A stretch of DNA of 6,133 nucleotides from DATLTV01 sp035533375 (GCA_035533375.1 DATLTV010000026.1:1-6133); one strand, 5' to 3'; positions 1-5,607 are shown, numbered from the stretch's first letter. Numbers and translations: made by a program. Notes: a model not told the origin generated them from the letters alone.

Positions 1-132
1 GTGGGCGAACGATGGAACGAGGGCATGGATCGGTTTTTTCTTCGTACTCGCGGGGTCGTCATGTGCGCCGTCCACGAACTAAGAATGCATCGGCGCAAAG
101 GGGACGGTCCCGCGCCGGGCGGCGGCCATTGA
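1..132 (+). CDS. possible C-terminal tail of an upstream gene (partial, 5' end outside window)
   Basis: Frame 1 is open from the first base to a TGA at 130-132, giving 43 residues. The intrinsic terminator begins only five bases after this stop, which is the usual spacing for the end of a real gene. The peptide is Arg/Gly-rich near its end (it finishes GDGPAPGGGH) and I do not recognise it. It uses CTA and AGA codons, which are uncommon in the other genes here. The same stretch is rich in GC stem-loops, so it could instead be the 3' part of a structured RNA. Frame 2 is also open up to a TAA at 80-82, which weakens the case. This is a tentative call. Confidence 0.25.
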   Translation: MGERWNEGMDRFFLRTRGVVMCAVHELRMHRRKGDGPAPGGGH

Positions 133-136
133 TTCG

Positions 137-166
137 AACGCGCGTTTCTCCGAACGCGCGTTTTTT
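137..166 (+). terminator. intrinsic terminator of the upstream unit
   Basis: AACGCGCGTT (137-146) pairs with AACGCGCGTT (153-162) around a 6-base loop and runs into a T tract (161-166). Each arm is itself a palindrome, so the element is also a direct repeat: a 13-base copy at 135-147 recurs at 151-163. The stable GC core and the T run make rho-independent termination on the plus strand likely. Confidence 0.8.
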
Positions 167-208
167 GTTGCCGAAAACGCGGTGAGAGCATGCTCGGGAG
201 ACGGGTTC

Positions 209-248
209 TTGTAGCGCCCGCGCCGATTAGTTATCCTCTATATATAAA
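209..248 (+). promoter_or_regulatory. candidate promoter of the septum-initiator-like gene
   Basis: Two readings are possible. One is a weak -35 TTGTAG (209-214) with -10 TATCCT (232-237) at 17-base spacing. The other is a -10 within TATATATAAA (239-248), which would place the transcription start at or next to the ATG codons at 252 and 255. No good Shine-Dalgarno lies in front of the gene, so a leaderless or near-leaderless transcript is possible. The call rests on sequence resemblance only. Confidence 0.3.
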
Positions 249-251
249 GAG

Positions 252-545
252 ATGATGAAAATTATTGCCGTCATCCTGCTTTCGGCGCTGATCATATTTC
301 TCGGCACGCAGATCTATTCTTTTTTGTCGAAAGAAAAAACAGCACAAGCGGATTTCGCTTCGATGCAGTCGGAGCTCGATGCCGCAAAAGCGGACGAGGC
401 GCAGTCGCAAGCGGATCTTACTTATTACCTGAATCCCGCGAACCTCGAGAAAGAACTGCGCGCGCGGTTCAATTTCAGGGCGCCCGGCGAGCATCTCATG
501 ATCCTCGTGCCGGACAGTTCATCAACCGCAACGTCGACCCCATAG
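252..545 (+). CDS. septum formation initiator-like (FtsB/DivIC-type) small membrane protein
   Basis: A 97-residue bitopic protein. Residues 4-25 form one hydrophobic membrane segment right at the N terminus. Residues about 27-56 are an Ala/Glu/Asp/Gln-rich helix that looks like a coiled coil. Residues 61-87 (NPANLEKELRARFNFRAPGE, then a hydrophobic strand ending in VP) match the usual end of FtsB/DivIC proteins, where a basic helix leads to a 'pGE..i.vp' strand. Family members sit in the inner membrane and link FtsL and FtsQ/DivIB in the divisome. The role here is inferred from architecture, and length fits the family. The tail after residue 88 is a Ser/Thr-rich extension. The start is ATG 252 or the adjacent ATG 255; AAAGAG abuts the first ATG and is a poor ribosome-binding site. 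A TAG stop is followed by an AT-rich spacer and then the SurA-N-like gene on the same strand. Confidence 0.68.
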   Translation: MMKIIAVILLSALIIFLGTQIYSFLSKEKTAQADFASMQSELDAAKADEAQSQADLTYYLNPANLEKELRARFNFRAPGEHLMILVPDSSSTATSTP

Positions 546-546
546 C

Positions 547-618
547 TATCTCGTATCTCAAAAATCAAAACTTTTTATTACGTCCAGAAATGAGATTTGA
601 GATATAAGTTTTGAGATA
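547..618. repeat. AT-rich inverted/heptamer repeat cluster between the two small envelope genes
   Basis: Two head-to-tail 7-mers at 547-560 (TATCTCG, TATCTCA) are the inverted complement of two 7-mers at 591-604 (TGAGATT, TGAGATA). They can pair over 14 positions, with one T/T-type mismatch and one G-T wobble, around a 30-base loop. The heptamer phase continues with TAAGTTT (605-611) and TGAGATA (612-618). In addition, CAAAACTT (566-573) can pair with AAGTTTTG (606-613), so alternative folds exist. The block is much more AT-rich than its surroundings. It could be an operator array, an mRNA hairpin or a small repeat; I cannot tell which. Confidence 0.6.
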
Positions 619-620
619 AT
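615..620 (+). promoter_or_regulatory. candidate -10 box immediately upstream of the SurA-N-like gene
   Basis: GATAAT (5 of 6 to TATAAT) ends eight bases before the ATG at 629, which would place the transcription start only a few bases from the start codon. No convincing -35 is visible at the right distance (the bases there read GAGATT). There is no Shine-Dalgarno between the box and the ATG. The signal fits a leaderless internal promoter, but the AT-rich repeat makes a chance match easy. Confidence 0.3.
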
Positions 621-628
621 TAATACCC

Positions 629-1201
629 ATGTCCCGCTATAAACCATATCTCATCTTTGTCGCCATTCTTGCGATCGGCGTGGGCGCGATCATCGTCATC
701 GCCGAAGGGGAGTATCCCGTCGCTATCGTGGGCACGAGCGTGATCTCCGCGAAAACGTTCAACGACGAATATCGCGCCGCGTCGTTCTACTATATTAATG
801 CGCTTAAAGTGTACGGAACGGCTTTGACGAGCACGGCGCCGCTTACGGATGCCGAGATCCAGGCGAGCGTGATGAATCAGATCATCGAAAATCAGATCAT
901 CCGCGATGAGGCGCAAAAAGAAATGGGGAGCGGCCTCGGCGCCATGATCCAGGGCAAGGTGGGCGCGTATGCGAACGACGTCGACCTTGCGAAAGCGGGA
1001 AGCGCCGTCTACGGCCTCGCCCCCCAGGCCTTGATGGCCGACGTGCTCGTGCCGGAGGCGACACGCGAAATCCTCCAAGGCCAGCTTTTGCTCGAGGGCG
1101 AAACAATCGATTCCTGGCTCGCGGACGCAAAAAAATCGGAACGCGTCATCATTTTCTCGTCGCAGCTCAAGTGGGACGGGAGCCAGGTAGTGAGTAATTA
1201 G
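629..1201 (+). CDS. membrane-anchored SurA N-terminal-domain-like protein (no PPIase domain)
   Basis: A 190-residue protein. A short basic head (SRYKP) precedes a hydrophobic segment at residues 7-25, which acts as a signal anchor or uncleaved signal peptide, so the rest should lie outside the membrane. Residues 30-52 (VAIVGTSVISAKTFNDEYRA) read like the opening strand and helix of SurA/PrsA/PpiD chaperones, where 'vA.Vng..Is...f...y' is typical. Residues 72-99 (LTDAEIQASVMNQIIENQII, then RDEAQKEM) match the following 'l...vl..lI...ll..eA...g' helix. The parvulin domain that normally follows is absent; the protein ends after a helical region. I infer a chaperone-like or cell-envelope role without isomerase activity. 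The start ATG lacks a Shine-Dalgarno. The gene lies 83 bases after the FtsB-like gene and is closed by a terminator at 1251-1282. Family assignment is by pattern only. Confidence 0.62.
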   Translation: MSRYKPYLIFVAILAIGVGAIIVIAEGEYPVAIVGTSVISAKTFNDEYRAASFYYINALKVYGTALTSTAPLTDAEIQASVMNQIIENQIIRDEAQKEMGSGLGAMIQGKVGAYANDVDLAKAGSAVYGLAPQALMADVLVPEATREILQGQLLLEGETIDSWLADAKKSERVIIFSSQLKWDGSQVVSN

Positions 1202-1250
1202 TAATTCATTTCAAGGTCAGATTGCAAGCAGCGTTTCCGCAGTTTTCCCG

Positions 1251-1282
1251 ATCCAGCAAACATGAGTTTGCGCGGATTTTTT
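1251..1282 (+). terminator. intrinsic terminator after the SurA-N-like gene
   Basis: GCAAAC (1256-1261) pairs with GTTTGC (1266-1271) around the loop ATGA. Outer pairing of ATCC (1251-1254) with GGAT (1274-1277) extends the stem across a small internal loop. A run of six T (1277-1282) follows. It lies about 50 bases after the TAG at 1199-1201 and ends the plus-strand unit. Confidence 0.75.
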
Positions 1283-1305
1283 ATGCGTCATCACGGAAAA
1301 TCGCC

Positions 1306-1417
1306 GGATGATCCCGTATCTCGGTACGGGACAAGCTTATCCGGGATCCATACTTTTAAAATTATTTCAATATGTATGGTTCCCGGATATCCCGCTGCGG
1401 CGGGATTCCGGGATGAC
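1306..1417. repeat. composite palindromic (REP-like) intergenic element
   Basis: Three stem-loops lie in a row. Stem 1312-1318/1325-1331 (TCCCGTA/TACGGGA) is followed by a long central hairpin at 1339-1353/1374-1388, with 14 of 15 positions paired around a 20-base AT-rich loop. The third is stem 1389-1395/1400-1406 with loop TGCG. The two ends (GATGATCCCG and CGGGATGAC) are near inverse complements, so the whole block can fold as one large cruciform. Such 'cccgg...gggatgac' palindromes are typical of dispersed non-coding repeats in bacterial genomes. No open reading frame of note lies inside it. Confidence 0.7.
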
Positions 1418-1433
1418 AAAAAAGGATGTTCGT

Positions 1434-1470
1434 AATAAAAATCCTCCGACATTAGCCGGAGGAGGTTTTT
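1434..1470. terminator. bidirectional terminator between convergent genes
   Basis: CCTCCG (1443-1448) pairs with CGGAGG (1457-1462). On the minus strand the stem is followed by ATTTTTATT, ending the deaminase transcript. On the plus strand it is followed shortly by GGTTTTTCTT, so it can also stop leftover plus-strand transcription. The TAA stop of the deaminase gene (1454-1452) lies inside the loop. Confidence 0.75.
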
Positions 1471-2555
1471 CTTGAAAGCAGTTCGGAAAGGTCATGATGC
1501 TTCCGATGGCCGAAGCGCGTGGCCCAGGAGTTCATTTCGAGCTTCCAGCGTTCATGCGCGGTGAAATGATATTCCGTATCGCAGAGCGCGACCGTTTCAT
1601 CGAGATCGGGCATGAAGAGATCGTCGTCGGGATTTATTGAGTACATCACATGCGCATCGAGAAAGTCGCGTATCTTGAGGTATGCCATGTTCGGGATGAG
1701 CCCGCAGGACAGATTCGAACCCGGACAGCCTTCGATGCCGATGCCTTGATCCTGGACGATCCTCATGAGATCGGGACTATAAGCGAGAGGAATCGCATGG
1801 CCGATGCGGTCCGCTCCGAGGTCCATGATCGCCGACAATATATTTTCGAGAAGCGTTTTCCGGTCATTTTCCGGGTCAGCCCCGCGCGGCGGAAGATGCA
1901 CCCATTCGCCGGCGTGCGCGGTTGTTTGAAATCCGAGCTCTTTCGCGCGGCGGAATGCGGGAATATGTTTTTGCGGCGGATGCGCGGCTTCGTCGCAAAC
2001 GAGGCTTACGCCCACCGCGTAGTCGCGATCGCATTGCGAGAAGATATTCACGAGCCGGACGGCGGTTTCGGCGCTTACCTCGCGCCCGAAGGCGAGCAGC
2101 AGGTCAACTTCGATCAGCGGAAATTCTTTTTCGCCGCGTTTAATGCCGCGGACGAGGGCCGCCACCACTCTTTTTATTTCCCCCTTCGCGCGCCACGGAT
2201 CTCCGGCAAGCAGATCTTCGAACGATTTGAATCCGGCAAGGTCGGCGTGATATTGCGGCGCGATGGTCGCTTCGCAATATCGGAATCCCTGCCGCGCCCG
2301 GCCGCTTGTGTAAGCATAGGCGGCGAGTTCGAGGGATGCATCGGACTGCATGGCTCCCGTAGTCGCACCGAATTTTTCGACCAGATTGACATGCGGATCG
2401 GCAAAAGCCGCCTTCACCGCGGCGTCGTCGGAAAAAGGGCATGACTTTTCGCTTAAACGGTACATTTCGCGGAGGGAGGGGAGTAACGCCCGTGAACCGT
2501 CCAAATGATCGTGCAAAAGCGCCGGCCTAAAGGATATTTCATTCGGTTTTGGCAT
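1452..2555 (-). CDS. adenosine deaminase-family (metal-dependent) protein
   Basis: A 367-residue TIM-barrel amidohydrolase of the adenosine/AMP deaminase family. The family hydrolytically removes the 6-amino group of adenine nucleosides (adenosine to inosine) in the cytoplasm. Visible motifs: HDHLDGS with zinc ligands H15 and H17; TAHAGEW with zinc ligand H214 and catalytic E217; DRIGHA with H253 (equivalent to mammalian His238); EGCPGSN at 275-281; and SINPDDDLF at 306-314 with D310/D311 (equivalent to Asp295/Asp296). H15, H17, H214 and E217 happen to match mammalian numbering. All catalytic residues are present, so it should be active. Oddities are YCEATIAP where YxExRxSP is usual, GHA for GHG, and NPDD for NTDD, so the substrate may differ from adenosine. 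Length is near the family norm. ATG 2555 is preferred over a TTG at 2558, because GAAGGAGG ends four bases before the ATG but only one base before the TTG. The gene is divergent from the phosphoesterase-like gene. Confidence 0.87.
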   Translation of the reverse strand: MPKPNEISFRPALLHDHLDGSRALLPSLREMYRLSEKSCPFSDDAAVKAAFADPHVNLVEKFGATTGAMQSDASLELAAYAYTSGRARQGFRYCEATIAPQYHADLAGFKSFEDLLAGDPWRAKGEIKRVVAALVRGIKRGEKEFPLIEVDLLLAFGREVSAETAVRLVNIFSQCDRDYAVGVSLVCDEAAHPPQKHIPAFRRAKELGFQTTAHAGEWVHLPPRGADPENDRKTLLENILSAIMDLGADRIGHAIPLAYSPDLMRIVQDQGIGIEGCPGSNLSCGLIPNMAYLKIRDFLDAHVMYSINPDDDLFMPDLDETVALCDTEYHFTAHERWKLEMNSWATRFGHRKHHDLSELLSRKTSSG

Positions 2556-2559
2556 CAAA

Positions 2560-2567
2560 CCTCCTTC
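2560..2567 (-). promoter_or_regulatory. ribosome-binding site of the deaminase gene (decides its start)
   Basis: On the minus strand GAAGGAGG lies four bases before ATG 2555. The upstream TTG at 2558 would leave only one base of spacing, so the ATG is the better start. Confidence 0.8.
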
Positions 2568-2582
2568 AACGTTCTGGTGAAG

Positions 2583-2611
2583 AGCATACTCCGCCGTCCG
2601 GTCGCGGTCAA
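2583..2611 (-). promoter_or_regulatory. sigma70-type promoter of the deaminase gene
   Basis: On the minus strand, TTGACC (2611-2606; 5 of 6 to TTGACA) is followed after exactly 17 bases by TATGCT (2588-2583; 4 of 6 to TATAAT). Transcription would start near 2576, giving a short leader that carries the ribosome-binding site. Confidence 0.55.
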
Positions 2612-2621
2612 CTTGCGAAAC

Positions 2622-2662
2622 AATAAAAAAAATACGTCAAACTGTGCATAACTTGCTATTGT
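2622..2662 (+). promoter_or_regulatory. candidate extended -10 promoter of the phosphoesterase-like gene
   Basis: TGCTATTGT (2654-2662) fits an extended -10 (TGn plus TATTGT, 4 of 6). The -35 region around 2634-2640 is poor, but an A-rich tract (2622-2634) upstream could act as an UP-type element. Transcription would start near 2669, leaving a leader of about 60 bases. This is a weaker call than the divergent promoter beside it. Confidence 0.35.
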
Positions 2663-2715
2663 GCTTCCTTGTTTATCTGCGATGATGAAGGCAGAAACCT
2701 ATTTTGAAAATTCGC

Positions 2716-2722
2716 GAGGAGG
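2716..2722 (+). promoter_or_regulatory. ribosome-binding site of the large phosphoesterase-like gene (decides its start)
   Basis: GAGGAGG is followed by five bases and ATG 2728. An in-frame TTG at 2704 lies upstream of this site and has no such signal, so the protein should start at 2728 (MSDPKNEK). Confidence 0.85.
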
Positions 2723-2727
2723 ATCGC

Positions 2728-5583
2728 ATGAGCGACCCAAAGAACGAGAAAGAAACGAAGAAGCCGTCGGAAAGCGTCGCGCAGAAGATCAAGAGCGAAC
2801 TGGGCGAATTGCTGCACGCGGGATTTCTCGTAAAAAAGAAATCCGGCGGCATTTCGAAATTGCTTCGCATTTGCCGGTCGAAAGTCGGCAAGGGCGCAAC
2901 ACTTCCGGAATTTTTGGGCAGCGTCGAAAAGTTCGAAGAAGAGGTCGATACTTTGCTTTGGGATAAACACGCGCTTGACCTCGTCACAAAGGTCGTGCGG
3001 CAAGGGAGCGATCTTGCTCCCGTGTACCAGAAGCTCGGTGGCCGCATTCCCCGGAAAATGGTCGACAAAAAGGCGCAGGACGTGCGCGGCGTCACCCCGG
3101 GCAGATCGGATAAGAAGAGCACGCTCTTCGAAGCAGGCATCGGGCGCATAGCGACCGATGCCGAAGTCGAGCGCGTACAGAACGCGGGAGTGTTCGAACT
3201 GAAAAATTACACCCTCGCACATCCTTTCAAGATCGAAGTGAAGAAGCAGGACAATTTTTCGGTCCTGTTCGTGAATGGCCCTCACATGGGCCTTGAGTAC
3301 AATCGCGTACTCAACGAGAACGACTTGCGGAACCTGTTGCGTCACGCGAAGCGACTTGGCGTTGACGCGATCGTCATCACCGCCGGCCTCATGTGGATGG
3401 ATATGAAGAAAAGTTCGGGGCGGCTCACGACCCATCGTGCGCTTTACTCCGGTCTTGACTTCGATCCCGCGGTCATCGATCCCGAGTACCGCGCCGAAGC
3501 GATCGACATCCGCAAGAACCTGCCGCCGGACAAAATCAGTTTTGTGACGCGGCGTGAGCGGGTGATGAACGCATTCGGCGGTTACAAGAAGGTGACCTCC
3601 CACAAAAACGGAACGCCCATCACCTCTGACATCCCGGTATTCATTGTGTTCGGATATCCGGAAGAAGAGATGATCGAAACGGCCGCCCACGAGCATCTTC
3701 GCTATTTGAAGACCTGTATGGAGCTTGACGCGCGATCCGAACGCAAGGCCAAGGAAGCCGAATTGGTTTTTGCGCTCGCGGAGAGCGAAGGCGAAGAAAC
3801 CGAAGAAGTAGTGCGTTTGCGCGAAGACGTGCAACGGCTGCTCCGGCTCGAAAAACGGAAATCGGCGAATACGAACATCGATCCCCTGGAACACAAGCGG
3901 TTCGTGCCGATCATCCGCACGCTGCTCGTTTCCTGGTACGAGAAAGCGATTCCGAACGCCAAAGTGGTGGGGCAGGGCACGGTAACTTTCGAGATCGGCG
4001 GCAAAACCGTCGAACTTTCGCAGGCGACCCATGACCGTCCCGCGGACGATGATATGACTGATCTCATCAAGTCCGTCGGCCAGCGCGACCTTACGGGAAC
4101 GCTGCCGGACGCTATCCTCGGAGCCGGCGCTTATAACTTGCTCGCACGTTGGAGTGCGCGCGAGTGCATGCGCGGCACGGAAAGCGGTAATGTGCAGATC
4201 TGGCAGCTGCCGGTACTCATCGATCGCGATTACGTGCGTGGCGCCAAGGCGGAACTCATGCATAAGGGTTCAGCCATGGAGAAACTCGTTTCGAACGCCA
4301 CCTTCGAACCCGGAGCGTTCATCCTCGGCATGACGGACGGCTTGTGGGATTCTCATCCGTTGCCGGTTTCCATGTTCACCCAGCGCTATCCGAAGACGGA
4401 ATCTCGTTCGGGTACTCCGAAGGAGATCTATCATTGGGTCGAGGGCGACCAGCATTCCGGCAACCCGGCGAAAGAATTCGTGTGGGACGAGAAGACAAAG
4501 CAAAACCTCACCATGGAGGTTGCGGCGTCGACCATCTTCATGCGCGAATTCGTGGAGAAGGGCAAATCCCTTCCGTTCCACAGCTTCTCGAGCCATGGCG
4601 ACAGCGCGCAAGGCCGGCATTTCCCGACCGAGCAGAACCGCCATCCGTTGCACGAATCCGGCTATGTCATCGAAGCCGAATCCGCCGAGATCTTGCGCCG
4701 CATTGCGGGCGGAGAGGTTTCGAAAGACCTGCTTCAGCAGACTGCGGATATGCTTCAGCGCCAGGGTCACCAGATCCGGTTGCGGGGCGAGCATTACTAT
4801 CAGCAGCAGCTCGAGGATTTCTGGGATCATTCGATCAGGAGCCGCAGGCGGTTTCTTCTCGAAATCCTGAAGACCGGTACGGCCGCGAAGGTAAAAGTCC
4901 GCGGCATCACCGAGATCTTGAGCGGCAGCGAAAACAAGTTCGACCGGCGCAACATCGGCCTCGTGAACTGGCTCGACGGCAACCATGGCGAAAGGACTAC
5001 GGAAGGCACGGTGACCGAAGGGCCGGCCGATGTCCGCATCTGTCTGCTTTCGATCTTGGTTGAGGCGCTCACTCGCAAGGATTCTTCGTTCAGCGAGGAT
5101 GATCTCGAAAGACTCGTGAAGTCTCCGGTCTGGGGCAAGGTTGCCTCGGGATACGGACGGATCTCCACGCCCGGCGGATACGAATGGGGTTTGCACTTGC
5201 GACATGACCCCACGCGCAAATCCGGCCAGGATGGCGATCCGCTCAAGGGAGCGACGACGAATCTCGCCGAGCGCGGCGATTACGGCTTCATCTTCAACAA
5301 GCATGATTTCATCACGATTGTTGGAGATCAGCATCGCTACGCCGCCGCGTATGGACCGAACAAAATCGTGTTCAATAACGCGTGCGGTACGCACGGTGAT
5401 TCCTACGGCGACGATTGGGGTTTTTCCAAAGCGAACCTCGGAGGCATGATCATATGCATCCCTGTGGAAGGTCCGGGCGCCGGACCCGTGAGGATGATCC
5501 CTCTGCACTACGTGTTCATCCGCGAATATCTGCGGAAATCGTGGCCCATCAATTGGGACCGGATCTTTCCGAATCCTGCTTGA
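2728..5583 (+). CDS. large protein with two tandem metallophosphoesterase-like domains, the first degenerate
   Basis: A 951-residue protein with no signal peptide or membrane segment, so presumably cytoplasmic. Residues 1-165 are Lys-rich and mainly helical, and unassigned. Residues about 170-545 follow the calcineurin-like phosphoesterase pattern but with ligands replaced: VNGPHMG (182-188) for SDxHxG, VITAGL (216-221) for ITGDL, VFGYPEE (307-313) for xxGNHDE, and PDAILGAGAY (460-469) for PDxVLGGHTH. A possible motif-IV His is H435. A charged coiled coil (332-378) is inserted in this domain. Residues about 563-951 carry a second set: GDQHSG (D574, H576), HGD (D625), DGNHGE (N752, H753), HLRHD (H823, H826) and VGDQH (D867, H869). 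Active family members hydrolyse phosphoesters, often in nucleic acids or nucleotides, with two metal ions; I infer this for the C-terminal half only. The substrate is unknown. The gene has its own promoter region and terminator and diverges from the deaminase gene. That it is a gene is near certain; the fold assignment is moderately sure. Confidence 0.75.
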   Translation: MSDPKNEKETKKPSESVAQKIKSELGELLHAGFLVKKKSGGISKLLRICRSKVGKGATLPEFLGSVEKFEEEVDTLLWDKHALDLVTKVVRQGSDLAPVYQKLGGRIPRKMVDKKAQDVRGVTPGRSDKKSTLFEAGIGRIATDAEVERVQNAGVFELKNYTLAHPFKIEVKKQDNFSVLFVNGPHMGLEYNRVLNENDLRNLLRHAKRLGVDAIVITAGLMWMDMKKSSGRLTTHRALYSGLDFDPAVIDPEYRAEAIDIRKNLPPDKISFVTRRERVMNAFGGYKKVTSHKNGTPITSDIPVFIVFGYPEEEMIETAAHEHLRYLKTCMELDARSERKAKEAELVFALAESEGEETEEVVRLREDVQRLLRLEKRKSANTNIDPLEHKRFVPIIRTLLVSWYEKAIPNAKVVGQGTVTFEIGGKTVELSQATHDRPADDDMTDLIKSVGQRDLTGTLPDAILGAGAYNLLARWSARECMRGTESGNVQIWQLPVLIDRDYVRGAKAELMHKGSAMEKLVSNATFEPGAFILGMTDGLWDSHPLPVSMFTQRYPKTESRSGTPKEIYHWVEGDQHSGNPAKEFVWDEKTKQNLTMEVAASTIFMREFVEKGKSLPFHSFSSHGDSAQGRHFPTEQNRHPLHESGYVIEAESAEILRRIAGGEVSKDLLQQTADMLQRQGHQIRLRGEHYYQQQLEDFWDHSIRSRRRFLLEILKTGTAAKVKVRGITEILSGSENKFDRRNIGLVNWLDGNHGERTTEGTVTEGPADVRICLLSILVEALTRKDSSFSEDDLERLVKSPVWGKVASGYGRISTPGGYEWGLHLRHDPTRKSGQDGDPLKGATTNLAERGDYGFIFNKHDFITIVGDQHRYAAAYGPNKIVFNNACGTHGDSYGDDWGFSKANLGGMIICIPVEGPGAGPVRMIPLHYVFIREYLRKSWPINWDRIFPNPA

Positions 5584-5607
5584 TGCAGGCATCGGCCTCG
5601 CGAAAGC

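Noticed and set aside
1306..1417. CRISPR-like array or insertion sequence
   Set aside because: The hairpins differ from each other and are not separated by regular spacers, and no transposase frame or target-site duplication is visible.
1650..2444. A 264-codon plus-strand frame inside the deaminase gene
   Set aside because: The deaminase motifs on the minus strand are unambiguous; this is a shadow frame.
1452..2555. Interpretation of the deaminase as the deaminase subunit of a RADAR-type defence system
   Set aside because: That subunit is much larger, and its ATPase partner is not present in the window; this protein has the size and motifs of a stand-alone deaminase.
2661..2966. A 101-codon plus-strand frame starting before and overlapping the large gene
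   Set aside because: Its product is mostly Arg/Glu/Gly low complexity, and the overlapped frame is the real gene. A short leader peptide from the ATGs at 2682 and 2685 was considered, but no ribosome-binding site supports it.
2656..4263. A long minus-strand open frame opposite the first half of the phosphoesterase-like gene
   Set aside because: It is antisense to a gene with a strong ribosome-binding site and recognisable fold. Its product is rich in Phe, Arg and His with no recognisable domain, which is typical of a shadow frame in GC-rich coding DNA.
4270..5592. A second long minus-strand open frame opposite the C-terminal phosphoesterase domain
   Set aside because: Same reasoning: it overlaps the conserved motifs on the other strand, lacks a visible ribosome-binding site, and its product shows no domain.
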